Below, one piece after another: positions 25,004-34,223 of a stretch of 64,000 nt of DNA (the stretch's first letter is position 1; each line of letters starts with the position of its first letter). The notes under the pieces were generated by a model, which searched no databases, was not told the DNA's origin, and saw only the letters and a program-made list of their open reading frames with translations. The translations under genes and the position numbers were made by a program. The stretch spans positions 571,040-635,039 of the forward strand of contig NZ_DS989905.1 in assembly GCF_000155595.1 (NCBI RefSeq), in the 5' to 3' direction. The stretch is from Synechococcus sp. PCC 7335. Lineage in GTDB: Bacteria; Cyanobacteriota; Cyanobacteriia; Phormidesmidales; Phormidesmidaceae.

Positions 25004-28000
25004 ATGCCACCTGTCGGGGGTCAGATTACCCAACCATCTCAAAACTCAGTCTCCACCCCAGTGCTCTGGATACTTGCCATTGGGGTCAACCAGACTCAAG
25101 TCTTGAGCCTGCCAGAACTTCACTTTGCTGCTGCAGATTGCCAAGATTTCGTCAGCGCCTTAACTACCGCCACCCAGCCATTGACCCGAACGCATTGGAG
25201 CATTCACCATGACGGCTCAACGTCAACACCCAACCTAACTGTAGTTCAAGACAGTATCGCAGCAATTATTAACCAGGCTCAAGCCCAGGACTCAGTTCTG
25301 GGCTACTTCTCCGGGCACGCCCTCCTCGATCCTGATACCAAACAGCCCTTTCTCTGCCTTGCTGATACTGACAGCCAAGCGTTACGCCACACCGGATTGA
25401 GCTTGGTGGGATCACTACAGCAGCTTAGACATTGTCAAGCCCATCGCCAGCTCGTGATTCTGGATGCCTGTCGCAGCGGCAGCCTGAGCCTACAGGATGT
25501 TAACTCAGCCCCCAACCCAAAATCTGCAAGTGCAAGTCCGGCCCATCAGCTCACAGGCATCCTCAGACAACACGCTAGCCAAACCCAAGGCTTCTACGCT
25601 CTGCTCTCCTGCGATCAGAACCAATATTCCTGGGAGCGCTCCGATTTGGGGCATGGCATCTTTACCCACTATCTAATCCAGGGCTTGGAAGGAGAAGCCG
25701 CCGACACCCAGGGCAATATCACCGTCAGTCAGCTCTATCGCTACGTCTACTACCAAACCCTGAAACATATCGACAAAACCAATCAACAGATTGAGTTGCT
25801 CAATCAGCAAAAACGAGGTCGCGGCGAAGTCGAACTCCTGCCCACCTATCCTGCCCAAACGCCCAAATGGATTGTAGAAGACATCGGTGAGTGGGTCATT
25901 GGCCATATCCCCAGACAAGCCGCTAAAACCCAGCCTCGTTTGGCCCTGGTGGTAGATGGACTTAGCCCTAATCACACCTCCCTTGCTATCAGCCGCATCC
26001 TCCAAAGCACAGGTCAGTTTGAACTCGAATACTGGCCCCAGCCCCGGCAAACCTGGTCTCACGTTCAGACTGCCATCGACAAATGGTTTAAGGCGCAGTT
26101 AGCTACAGCCAGCCAGCACCCCCCTAATAACCACAACTCACCCACTCGCCTGCTCTATCTGCGGGGCACTCTCCAAACCACCACCGATGGTGAGGACTGG
26201 CTAGTCCTGGGTAATATTCGATACAGCCGGTCTTGGCTGCGCCAAAAGCTCCGCCAGCTTAGTTCCTTCCAGCAAATCTTGATTTTAGATTGCCCTGGCT
26301 CCGATACGCTCACAGACTGGATCGAAGACCTCCACCTTGGCCCAGAGCAAAGTCAATGCATCATTACGGCGACAACGCCAAGAGAACAAACCGAGCAATT
26401 TTCTCAGGCGCTTTTATCCACGCTAGAAGCTGTCGCACCAGCTCAAGGGTTGCCAGTAGCAGGGTGGATTACCCACTTGCAACAGGCTCTAGCAGACACA
26501 GACATCCAGCTCCATACCTGGCTGTCGGGCGCTCAAGGCATCATCGAAGTGATCCCAGAACAGCGCGAAACCTCAAATACCGATGCAGATTTAAAAATTT
26601 GCCCCTACATGGGCCTTAGCGCTTTCACTGAACAGGATGCAGATTATTTCTTTGGTCGCGAACAGCTCACGCAGACCTTGATTAACGCTCTTCGATATCA
26701 ACCTTTCCTGGCACTGGTAGGGGCCTCCGGCAGCGGTAAATCCTCGCTGGTGCAGGCAGGGATGATGGCCCAACTCCGACGAGGCAACCAAATTCCTGGC
26801 AGTGAGCAGTGGTGGCTAGGCTGTTTCCGCCCTGGTTCCCAGCCCCTTGTAGCCTTGCATGAATGTTTGATCCATTCACCAACCCAGGACATACCTGAGC
26901 AGGCACTATCTCTAGATGAACTTCTGCAAGCGGGAGCGCTTGGCTTTGTGCAATGGCTGCGAAGCCGCTTGGAACCGATGGTGGTGCTGATTATTGATCA
27001 GTTTGAAGAGCTATTCACCTTAACTCCTGAAACAGCGCGGCAGTCGTTCTTTAATCTGCTATTGGGTGCTCTTGAGCAGGCAGGCGATCGCTTTAAGCTA
27101 GTCATCACTCTCCGTGCCGACTTTATTGCTGCTGGCCTAGAAGTGCCAGCCCTTGCTGCTCAGCTACGCCAATCTACGGTTCTTGTTCCTCCTCAGCTTG
27201 CCATAGCTGAGGAGGAACGAGCCATTATTCAACCTGCTCAAAAAGTAGGGTTAACCGTTGAGCCAGAGCTAGTTGAAATTCTTTTGCAGGAACTGCAGGA
27301 CGCTGCTGGAGGATTACCCCTCTTAGAGTTTGTTCTGGAACAACTATGGGACCACCGACAAGGGGGAAAGCTGAAACTGCAGGCCTATCAGCGGCAAATT
27401 GGCGGCATTAGAGGTGCTTTAGAGCGCAAAGCTCAGGCTGTTTATGACAATTTCACCCCGGAGGAAAAAGACTGTGCGCGCTGGATCTTCACCTCCCTAG
27501 CTCAGCTAGGCGAAGGTACTGAAGACACTCGACGTAGAACTCGCAAGGCGGATCTCATGGTCCCCAGATATTCAACATTGGTCGTTGAACGTACCCTCCA
27601 AGCTCTTACTACTGCCAAGCTGATTATCGTTAATGCCACCAGAGAGCTGAACCTTGATCAGCCCGACTCTTCTTCCCTGTATGGGAAGTCCGAGGTTACA
27701 ACCGTCGAAATCGCCCATGAGGTACTAATTCGATACTGGCCCACACTTCAGCAGTGGCTAGAAGCTAATCGTACCCGTCTACGCCTGCAGCGGCAGATTG
27801 AGCAGCTTGCAGCTAAATGGCGACTTCAGGGAGAACCAGCTGATGATTTACTTAGAGGGATTCGGCTAGAAGAAGCTGAGGAGATTTGCAGCGGTGGTGA
27901 GATATCCAAGGTCTGTCAAGATTTTATTCAAGCCAGCGCGATCGCCCGCGAGATTCAACGCCAACAAGAACATCAAGCGAAGGAAGATGGTGTCAAAGCC

Positions 28001-29986
28001 TTAAATCTCATTGCTGAAGCTCACCTCAACGCCGACCGTCAACTAGAGGCTTTGATCAGCAGCACTAAAGCAGGTCACAAACTACAACAACTTCCGACGG
28101 TATCTCAACACCTGAGAACTGAGACTATTCAAGTACTTCACCACGTTTGTACCAACGTGCAGGAACTAAATCGTCTATACGGCCACGAAGATGTTGTTAC
28201 TTGCGTGAGCATCAGTCCAAACGGTGAGCTGATTGTTTCCGGCGACTTAACCGGGACAATCAAACTGTGGCAAACAACCGGAACCCTGCTGAATACGATC
28301 GCTGGCCATTCAGAGGCAGTCGTTAATGTCGCCTTCAGTGCTGATGGTCAGCAATTTGTTTCGGCTAGTAAAAATACAACGCTGAAAATTTGGGGAATAG
28401 AGGGGGAGCTTACTCACCTACTTACTTGCCCAGATGCAGTGAATAGCCTCAGTCTAAATACTGATCGACAGATAATTGCTGCCTCAGACAGTTCAGGCCA
28501 TCTCAGCCTCTGGCGATGGGATGGCTCACAAATCAATCTTTTCCAGGCCCACGAGGACACAGCCCACCGTGTTGCCATCAGCCCTGATACCCAGTACTTA
28601 GCCTCAGCCAGTGCCGATGGTTCCATTAAGCTTTGGCAACTTGATGGAACCTTGGACAACAACTGGTCGGGGCATGATGGTCTCATTACCAGTCTCTGCT
28701 TCAGCCCAGATGGTCAAACGCTGGCTTCCGCAGGCGCCGATCAAACCATTAAGCATTGGCACCTTGATGGAACTTTAATCACTGCACTCAACGGCCACAG
28801 CAACAGCATAACAGCAGCAATTTTCCACACAGAGAGACCGGTGATCGTTTCCAGCAGCTTCGATAGCACTATCAAAATCTGGGGCATGGACGGGACACTA
28901 CACTCAACAATTGCTGGTCATCGTGAAACAGTTTCTGAGATCACACTTAGTGCAGACAATACATTGCTGGCATCAGCCGGTGCAGACCGAGTTATCAAAC
29001 TTTGGTACTGGCAAAACCCCCTACACACAGTTCTTAAGGGCCATCAGGGTTACATCAATAGCTTACGTTTTGATGCTGCAGGAGAAACGCTAGTCTCAGC
29101 CGGTCAGGATGGTTCCATCAGGCTATGGAACCCTGATGGAAGGCAAATTCATGAATATCCAGCCCACGAAGACCTAATCACAGCCGTTAACTTTAGCCCT
29201 GATCGGCAGCTCATCGCCTCAACGAGCTTTGACAAAACTGTTAAGCTTTGGCACACCAACGGCTCGTTATCCCAGATTATTAGGGGGCACAGCGGGAGGG
29301 TCTACGGCTCAGCCTTCAGCCCAAGTGATGACATGATTGTTTCGGCCAGTGCCGATGGAACGGCAAAGCTGTGGTCTACAGAAGGCAGCTTACTGGTAAC
29401 ACTCCCTCACCCCGGCAATGAAGTAGTGTGCGTTACCTTCGCGCAAGAGGGTAAAACCATTGTTTCCGGCACATCTAATGGCTCCCTATATTTTTGGCAG
29501 CCAGATGGAACTTTAGTTCGAGTCGTCAAAGCTCATGGCAATATGATTCTTGCTTTCAGCTTGAGTCCTGATGGGAGCAAGCTAGCAACAGCAAGCCAGG
29601 ACCGAACAATTAAGGTTTGGGACATTGATGGCGAACCACTCAACGCCCTGCCGGAGCAAAGTGGCCCTGCCTATAATGTCAGTTTTAGTCCAGATGGTTC
29701 TAGCCTCGCCTTTGCAAGTTCATCAAATGTTATCCAAACTTGGTCTCTAGAGGGCATCTTGACTCAGTCATTGATATGCAGTCAGAATCCGTGTGTGTCA
29801 GTTTGTTTTCATCCTCAATGCAACCTCCTCGCCGTAGGAGACACCGACGGATTGATACACCTGATGTCTTGGCCGCTCAATCTCAACGATTTGGTTACTC
29901 ACGGTGATAACTGGCTGCAAGACTACTACAGTGCCAATGAAGTTGGCGAACAGCCTTACAGTCAGTCATCACAAAGGGTGTTGTAA
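25004..29986 (+). CDS. Caspase-like protease fused to a STAND ATPase and 14 WD40 repeats
   Basis: This 1660-residue protein has three parts. Residues about 20-290 are a caspase-like (C14, metacaspase/EAD-type) protease with histidine in YFSGHALLD (H105) and cysteine in ILDACRSGS (C156), both in the right place. A linker domain of unknown kind follows (about 300-530). Residues about 545-950 are a STAND ATPase with the entry motif YMGLSAFTEQDADYFFGRE, Walker A GASGSGKSS near 573-581 and Walker B LIIDQFEELF. From about 1050 there are 14 WD40 repeats (GTIKLWQ, STIKIWG, KTVKLWH, GLIHLMS and others), enough for two seven-bladed propellers. STAND proteins of this build oligomerise after sensing a trigger and activate the effector, here a suicide protease. 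It closes the plus arm, 152 bp after paralogue C. Confidence 0.92.
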   Translation: MPPVGGQITQPSQNSVSTPVLWILAIGVNQTQVLSLPELHFAAADCQDFVSALTTATQPLTRTHWSIHHDGSTSTPNLTVVQDSIAAIINQAQAQDSVLGYFSGHALLDPDTKQPFLCLADTDSQALRHTGLSLVGSLQQLRHCQAHRQLVILDACRSGSLSLQDVNSAPNPKSASASPAHQLTGILRQHASQTQGFYALLSCDQNQYSWERSDLGHGIFTHYLIQGLEGEAADTQGNITVSQLYRYVYYQTLKHIDKTNQQIELLNQQKRGRGEVELLPTYPAQTPKWIVEDIGEWVIGHIPRQAAKTQPRLALVVDGLSPNHTSLAISRILQSTGQFELEYWPQPRQTWSHVQTAIDKWFKAQLATASQHPPNNHNSPTRLLYLRGTLQTTTDGEDWLVLGNIRYSRSWLRQKLRQLSSFQQILILDCPGSDTLTDWIEDLHLGPEQSQCIITATTPREQTEQFSQALLSTLEAVAPAQGLPVAGWITHLQQALADTDIQLHTWLSGAQGIIEVIPEQRETSNTDADLKICPYMGLSAFTEQDADYFFGREQLTQTLINALRYQPFLALVGASGSGKSSLVQAGMMAQLRRGNQIPGSEQWWLGCFRPGSQPLVALHECLIHSPTQDIPEQALSLDELLQAGALGFVQWLRSRLEPMVVLIIDQFEELFTLTPETARQSFFNLLLGALEQAGDRFKLVITLRADFIAAGLEVPALAAQLRQSTVLVPPQLAIAEEERAIIQPAQKVGLTVEPELVEILLQELQDAAGGLPLLEFVLEQLWDHRQGGKLKLQAYQRQIGGIRGALERKAQAVYDNFTPEEKDCARWIFTSLAQLGEGTEDTRRRTRKADLMVPRYSTLVVERTLQALTTAKLIIVNATRELNLDQPDSSSLYGKSEVTTVEIAHEVLIRYWPTLQQWLEANRTRLRLQRQIEQLAAKWRLQGEPADDLLRGIRLEEAEEICSGGEISKVCQDFIQASAIAREIQRQQEHQAKEDGVKALNLIAEAHLNADRQLEALISSTKAGHKLQQLPTVSQHLRTETIQVLHHVCTNVQELNRLYGHEDVVTCVSISPNGELIVSGDLTGTIKLWQTTGTLLNTIAGHSEAVVNVAFSADGQQFVSASKNTTLKIWGIEGELTHLLTCPDAVNSLSLNTDRQIIAASDSSGHLSLWRWDGSQINLFQAHEDTAHRVAISPDTQYLASASADGSIKLWQLDGTLDNNWSGHDGLITSLCFSPDGQTLASAGADQTIKHWHLDGTLITALNGHSNSITAAIFHTERPVIVSSSFDSTIKIWGMDGTLHSTIAGHRETVSEITLSADNTLLASAGADRVIKLWYWQNPLHTVLKGHQGYINSLRFDAAGETLVSAGQDGSIRLWNPDGRQIHEYPAHEDLITAVNFSPDRQLIASTSFDKTVKLWHTNGSLSQIIRGHSGRVYGSAFSPSDDMIVSASADGTAKLWSTEGSLLVTLPHPGNEVVCVTFAQEGKTIVSGTSNGSLYFWQPDGTLVRVVKAHGNMILAFSLSPDGSKLATASQDRTIKVWDIDGEPLNALPEQSGPAYNVSFSPDGSSLAFASSSNVIQTWSLEGILTQSLICSQNPCVSVCFHPQCNLLAVGDTDGLIHLMSWPLNLNDLVTHGDNWLQDYYSANEVGEQPYSQSSQRVL

Positions 29987-30213
29987 TAACAAATCGCTCT
30001 TTAGTGACTAAGGGAAGAGACAAACAAGAAAGAGAGCTCGTCGGCAGAGTAGACAGGGCAAACGCATACTCGAAAAAGGTAGGATACTGAATAATTAGCG
30101 CATTATTCTGTCTTGCCAATGAGTCAGTCAGCTAGTCCATCGGGTTCACTGTTAACGCACTTTGAAAGGCTAGAAGACCGTGATAGTGCCAGTTATAGCA
30201 ATCCGCTGAAAGG
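29987..30213. other. Gene-poor interval after the caspase gene
   Basis: No gene is supported here. The first 130 bases follow the stop of the caspase gene, and I see no strong terminator hairpin. The rest leads into the IS630 scrap. Confidence 0.4.
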
Positions 30214-30424
30214 TTAGGACGCATTGCAAAAAGCCTCGTCAACGACTTCGCGAAAGTCTCTGCCTGACTGAATCTGCTTTCGCATTCGGTTCTTCAGCAC
30301 AAACCACTGATGTTCGATAGGGTATCAAACGTCAAGGGCATCGGGTATTAGGCGACAGTGAAGGTAGGCGGGTTCTAAAACCAGGTTGTCGTGTTTGGTC
30401 AGAACGGAGTGAGACTGGCTAGCA
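30214..30424 (-). pseudogene. IS630-family transposase C-terminal scrap (copy 2)
   Basis: Minus-strand translation gives HSVLTKHDNLVLEPAYLHCR, then after a stop codon PIEHQWFVLKNRMRKQIQSG and a final VVDEAFCNAS with stop at 30214-30216. PIEHxWxxLKxRxRK is the typical end of the IS630/DDE_3 catalytic domain. An in-frame TGA and loss of the N-terminal part make it inactive. It matches copy 1 (2142-2222) in inverted orientation up to GCTAGCA, which is exactly where the next element starts. Confidence 0.6.
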
Positions 30425-30717
30425 CGGCGTTGTCAAGTTGAGCTTGATGAGCCAATTTCAGGACAGCTTTATTCAGGGAATATCATCTGATTGGACTATG
30501 CGATTCTCTGATCGAGAGGCTGCGCCAACGCGCCTACTCCTGTCATCGACCGCCAACTTTCGATCCGCTGGCGCATCGTTTCTCGATAGTCTGAAGCGGT
30601 TTGTTTGTGTTGATGGGGATGAAAATGACCGCGTATCGGTTCAAAGGCTGTTCCGACAATACTCACTTAACAAAACTGTCCTAAAATTGGCTAATTGAGC
30701 TCAACTTGACAACGCCG
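30425..30717. mobile_element. 293-bp MITE-like element with long inverted repeats
   Basis: The ends are GGCGTTGTCAAGTTGAGC and its complement. The inverted match continues imperfectly for about 55 bases on each side (GCCAATTT-AGGACAG and TTGTTAAG-like segments). An 86-codon frame at 30438-30698 uses both repeats, so it is probably a by-product of the symmetry and not a gene. It could be a non-autonomous derivative of a larger IS. The left edge coincides with the point where the two IS630 scraps diverge. I found no clear target duplication. Confidence 0.6.
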
Positions 30718-30883
30718 CGCTGAATGCTACTTGCCTATATTGTGACTTATCAGCCGGATTTCATATAAAAGCCCGAAACCGAGTCTCGAACATCCTCTCG
30801 GGGGGTGCTCGCAATGGCGACTGGCATAGAGGGGAACGCAGCTCTTATCGCTTTTCCAGTTGACATGCTCTCCTGCTCAGGCG

Positions 30884-31546
30884 TCAACTACCCCTACTAA
30901 CCCAAACTTCCTGCGTTTGATAAAAACTACCGCGTTGTTCCATTGGAAACCCGCCGAGCAACGCGGCAATCCACACCTCTATCAGCGGCATCTCTAGTTG
31001 CTTTTGCAGATCAACCAATCGCTGCGGTGTGTTTGTCTGTTCATTTGCCAACGCCTTCACCCAGTCAGACACATGCTCAGCATGCGAGACGGCCAGCGCC
31101 TGACTCTTGAGCCCAGCATCCTCCAACGCTTCGAGCATGTCCAAGACCGACAGTTTCTCTACATCACCTGCAACAGAATCCTCATCAGTTTTATCTTCAT
31201 TGGCTAGCTCACTAGTCGTGCGATAGAAACGATTCACTAATTCTGAGAAGTCTAGCTCCTGGGTCTGTCTAGTCACTCCCTGAAGCCAGTCGCCATCCAT
31301 AACTGGCCCTTCTGCGTTGTTCGCATCCTGCCAATCTTCCCAGAGTACTTCTGACTTGGTTTCACACAGTCCAGCTAGCTGCATCAGAACATCGCCAGCG
31401 ACTCGAAGGCGATCGCGCTGCTTTAGCTCAGATAGTTCTTCTTCAAACTGCTTCCACAAACCAAGAACATCCGCTGTCTCTGGAACCGTAGCCGCTTCCT
31501 CAATCGCAACCTCTAAGTTCAGTTCTAGCTGCCGCACACTAACCAT
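30884..31546 (-). CDS. Uncharacterised acidic protein (second of a pair)
   Basis: The 220-residue protein is acidic and mostly helical, with LGLWKQFEEELSELKQRDRL near residue 30 and an ending in IEVWIAALLGGFPMEQRGSF and YQTQEVWVSRGS. No enzyme motif, membrane segment or DNA-binding motif is apparent. Its ATG overlaps the last codons of the preceding gene (8 bases), so both are made from one transcript. I do not recognise the family. Position beside a recombinase and a toxin-antitoxin pair suggests an accessory plasmid or island function. Confidence 0.65.
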   Translation of the reverse strand: MVSVRQLELNLEVAIEEAATVPETADVLGLWKQFEEELSELKQRDRLRVAGDVLMQLAGLCETKSEVLWEDWQDANNAEGPVMDGDWLQGVTRQTQELDFSELVNRFYRTTSELANEDKTDEDSVAGDVEKLSVLDMLEALEDAGLKSQALAVSHAEHVSDWVKALANEQTNTPQRLVDLQKQLEMPLIEVWIAALLGGFPMEQRGSFYQTQEVWVSRGS

Positions 31547-32087
31547 TAGCTATCTCCGACTGACTTAAGCGATCGCTCCACGGACACCCCGCAATCGGAC
31601 ACTCGATTGGCTCTAACCGAATCTCCTCAGCAAAGTAGGCGATACCAAACCGCGCATTCAGATAGCCCATCACCTCTTGTTGAACATAGCGTTCTAACTG
31701 TCGCTTCCGATAGCCAGCACAGTGAATCGGGGCTACTTCCAACACTTTGGCACCATCTTGGAACACAGAAGCAGCGATCGCATGGACGGGTGCATCCTTG
31801 CGTTTCTCTCGCCAGATATACAGGTTGGCATAAGGCATCGACCCCTCGGCCACCGACAGCGATACTTCTTCTACCTGTCCCTTATTGGAAGCAGCACCGG
31901 AAACCTGTTGCTGATACTGCAACCGCCGCTGCTCATTCAACCGCTGGCGATTGCGATAGTAAGAACGCTTGCTAGGACAGCGCTTGTCATGCCAACAGCC
32001 ATCGCCTTTCTTCCCATGTAGCTGCCGCGCCTGGCTCGCACTAAGCGGTGCACACTCCACACATTTCTTGGGAACTCGACGGGCCAT
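31539..32087 (-). CDS. Uncharacterised cysteine-containing basic protein (first of a pair)
   Basis: I choose ATG 32087; GTG 32093 would add two residues. The 182-residue protein starts with a basic region holding cysteines that could bind zinc (VPKKCVECAPL, GDGCWHDKRCPSKRSYYRNR), followed by a glutamine/arginine-rich helix (LNEQRRLQYQQQ). The second half is a separate domain (ANLYIWREKRKDAPVHAIAA, RYVQQEVMGYLNARFGIAYF) with another cysteine pair at the end (IECPIAGCPW). The Cys-rich basic N-terminus suggests nucleic-acid binding, which is inference. The family is unknown to me; the tight overlap with the next gene shows an operon. Confidence 0.65.
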   Translation of the reverse strand: MARRVPKKCVECAPLSASQARQLHGKKGDGCWHDKRCPSKRSYYRNRQRLNEQRRLQYQQQVSGAASNKGQVEEVSLSVAEGSMPYANLYIWREKRKDAPVHAIAASVFQDGAKVLEVAPIHCAGYRKRQLERYVQQEVMGYLNARFGIAYFAEEIRLEPIECPIAGCPWSDRLSQSEIANG

Positions 32088-32122
32088 ATTCACGAAATAG
32101 AGTACGAGCTGTTTGAAGGCAG

Positions 32123-32542
32123 CTAAACAGAAGGAAAGATCAGTGGGATTGGTATATCCCGATACTTGCGATAGATCTGAAAGTCGCTATCTAAGGTGAA
32201 TACTGAACTCCGAGGATATAGCTCAGCCATTCGTACTAGCTCCGCATCTGCAAGTGAAGCCGGAACTGACTCGTAGCGCTTCATGAGAGCGAGAACAGAA
32301 GCAATCTCAGACTCTAAAGAGAACACGACTTGAAGCTGTTCCTGTTCTAAGTAAGGTAGAAACGCTTCACGAGCGCCTCTCACACGGCCTAGAAGAAACC
32401 ACGTTTCAGAGATAACCGCTTCACAAGTCAGTAGCGGCGGCTCCATCTGCTCCAACTGCTGCACCACCCACGTATGATGACGTTCGCTCTGGTCAATCGA
32501 AGCAACTAAAACACTGGTGTCAACGATGACCTTCTGAAGCAT
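32123..32542 (-). CDS. PIN-domain toxin (VapC-like)
   Basis: The 139-residue protein has the PIN acidic residues: DTSVLVA (Asp near residue 8), CEAVISETW (Glu near 45), SLADAELVRMAE (Asp near 99) and FTLDSDF (Asp near 117). PIN toxins are Mg-dependent ribonucleases that usually cut tRNA or rRNA. The start ATG overlaps the stop of the preceding small gene by one base (TAATG), the classic antitoxin-toxin arrangement. Normal length for the family. Confidence 0.85.
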   Translation of the reverse strand: MLQKVIVDTSVLVASIDQSERHHTWVVQQLEQMEPPLLTCEAVISETWFLLGRVRGAREAFLPYLEQEQLQVVFSLESEIASVLALMKRYESVPASLADAELVRMAELYPRSSVFTLDSDFQIYRKYRDIPIPLIFPSV

Positions 32543-32778
32543 TACTGGCCGTATCCTTCCATGTAGGCTGGATTAGTTGCAAGATCGCCAGGGCCGTTCA
32601 CTGCACCGATAGAAGCGCGAGCAACCTCCGCGAAGGACTTAGGTTCTTCACTATATGATTGCGTTTCGGCCTGCTGGCGTTTGGCCTTGAGGAACTTAAC
32701 GAAATCGAGGATCTGCTTTTGATCTACTTCGGGTAGCGCTTCGATTTCTTCCACGACTTGTTGAGCGAGCGGTGACAT
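32542..32778 (-). CDS. Antitoxin, DUF2281-like
   Basis: The 78-residue protein has the LPEVDQKQILDFVKFLKAKR helix typical of DUF2281 antitoxins, which pair with PIN toxins in cyanobacteria, and an extended polar C-terminus ending in AYMEGYGQ that would wrap the toxin. It lies directly upstream of the PIN gene with a one-base overlap. The 259-bp gap on its other side (32779-33037) is shared with the divergent recombinase gene and probably holds both promoters. Confidence 0.8.
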   Translation of the reverse strand: MSPLAQQVVEEIEALPEVDQKQILDFVKFLKAKRQQAETQSYSEEPKSFAEVARASIGAVNGPGDLATNPAYMEGYGQ

Positions 32779-33037
32779 CGTTAGTAGCTCCTGAAATACA
32801 AATGGCTCAACTGAGACTAACTGGCGCTAGAGCAGGCTATCCACTTCGTAGCCTGAACCACCTGCCGTACATAGCTTTATCATACCGCACCTCGTCAGTT
32901 TATGGTTTTAGTCTGATTTTTAGTGTAATGCATATAAGTACAGTTATTTGAGGTAAGATTTAGGTAAATAAGGGGTGGTCAGGTACGATGAGGCTTTACC
33001 GCTCGCTTAGATTTCAAAAATAGGGAGTGCTTTTTCG

Positions 33038-34096
33038 ATGCTTCGTGAGATGCCTCAGCCTAAATTCATCGAGGTCGGTCAGCCCGCGGTGCCGCCGTCC
33101 GCGCCGCCAGCTGACTTGAACTGGCAGCGGGTAGAAGAGTTCTTGCGGGTGCGTGAGCTGGCTGAGAATACGCGCAAAGTATACGAGCGGCAGCTGCGGC
33201 AGTTTTATGAGTGGGCGCAAAAGCCCTGGCAGCAGGTGACTCACCGCGATATCGACCGCTATAAGCAGCATCTGAAGGCGCTACCGAGTAAGCAGGGTGG
33301 TTCGCTGTCGCCTGCGACTATCAATCAGTCGATTAACTCGCTGAAGAGCTTCTTCAAGTGGCTGACGGTGAAAGACTATATTTCACGCAATTCTACACTA
33401 ACCATTGAGCAGTTGAAGGATGCACCGAAGCCACCGAAGGACTTAGATGAAGCTGAGGTCGATGCGCTGTTCGATGGACTGAACTACAGAGGGGAGTCTG
33501 AGGTTCGAGATCTCGCTATCTTGCAGCTACTCAGTCATGGGCTTAGGGCTGGCGAGGTGAGTGCGCTCAATATTGAAGACTACGATGGAAAACGAGTCCA
33601 TGTACTAGGTGCGAAGTGGGGTAGTGACGGCAAGGTGCCTCTGAAGCCGGAGGCGATCATGGCTTTAGATAGCTACTTAGGCTGGCTGGTAAGACAGGGC
33701 ATGGCCACGACGCCTGAGTCTCCTTTATTGGTTAGCTTGTCTAGGAACAGCAGAGGCAAGCGACTGGGTTACCGTGGCATCTATGACTTGGTTAAGGAGT
33801 TGGCTGCGGCCAGTGAGCTAGAAGATGTTCATCCCCATCGTCTCAGACATACCTGTGCAACGTCTTTGGTGGCGCAGGGGATGGATAGCATTTTGGCGAA
33901 GCGATTGGTCAGGATTAAGTCGGATCGCGTCTTTGCTCGGTATAGCGATCGCGCTCTCGATATCAAGATGGAGGAAGCGTTTGATGAGCTGTATGGGCTA
34001 TCGAGCAGGGATAGTGATGGGGAGCAGGTTGCTGATCTCAGCGTTGCATCTGATTTAGCGCTCAGCCAAACGACGGTAACTGAGGAAGTTAAATAG
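33038..34096 (+). CDS. Tyrosine recombinase/integrase
   Basis: The 352-residue protein has an N-terminal SAM-like core-binding domain (residues about 27-120; ENTRKVYERQLRQFYEW) and a C-terminal catalytic domain. Catalytic residues visible are Arg in HGLRAGE, the His-x-x-Arg of HPHRLRHT, and the tyrosine in ARYSDRALD near residue 305. It is the length of plasmid or genomic-island integrases of cyanobacteria. Two partial relatives lie nearby: one at 34895-35305 and a roughly 60-bp scrap at 57087-57147. It may have moved the defence island that follows. ATG at 33038 has no strong leader. Confidence 0.88.
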   Translation: MLREMPQPKFIEVGQPAVPPSAPPADLNWQRVEEFLRVRELAENTRKVYERQLRQFYEWAQKPWQQVTHRDIDRYKQHLKALPSKQGGSLSPATINQSINSLKSFFKWLTVKDYISRNSTLTIEQLKDAPKPPKDLDEAEVDALFDGLNYRGESEVRDLAILQLLSHGLRAGEVSALNIEDYDGKRVHVLGAKWGSDGKVPLKPEAIMALDSYLGWLVRQGMATTPESPLLVSLSRNSRGKRLGYRGIYDLVKELAAASELEDVHPHRLRHTCATSLVAQGMDSILAKRLVRIKSDRVFARYSDRALDIKMEEAFDELYGLSSRDSDGEQVADLSVASDLALSQTTVTEEVK

Positions 34097-34223
34097 GAAC
34101 TGCTAACTCGCCCTAGATTGCATCTCTCAGACGTGTGTAAAGGCAAATTCTCAACCAGAAGCCCAGACTGTTTACCAGCTCAAGATCACACTCAAAGGCA
34201 TTCGTCCCGTAATTTGGCGACGA

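Noticed and set aside
28160-29900. Tandem repeats in DNA
   Set aside because: Explained by the 14 WD40 repeats of the caspase-STAND protein; they are diverged at the DNA level.
30438-30698. 86-codon plus-strand ORF
   Set aside because: It spans a MITE-like element and starts and ends in its inverted repeats.
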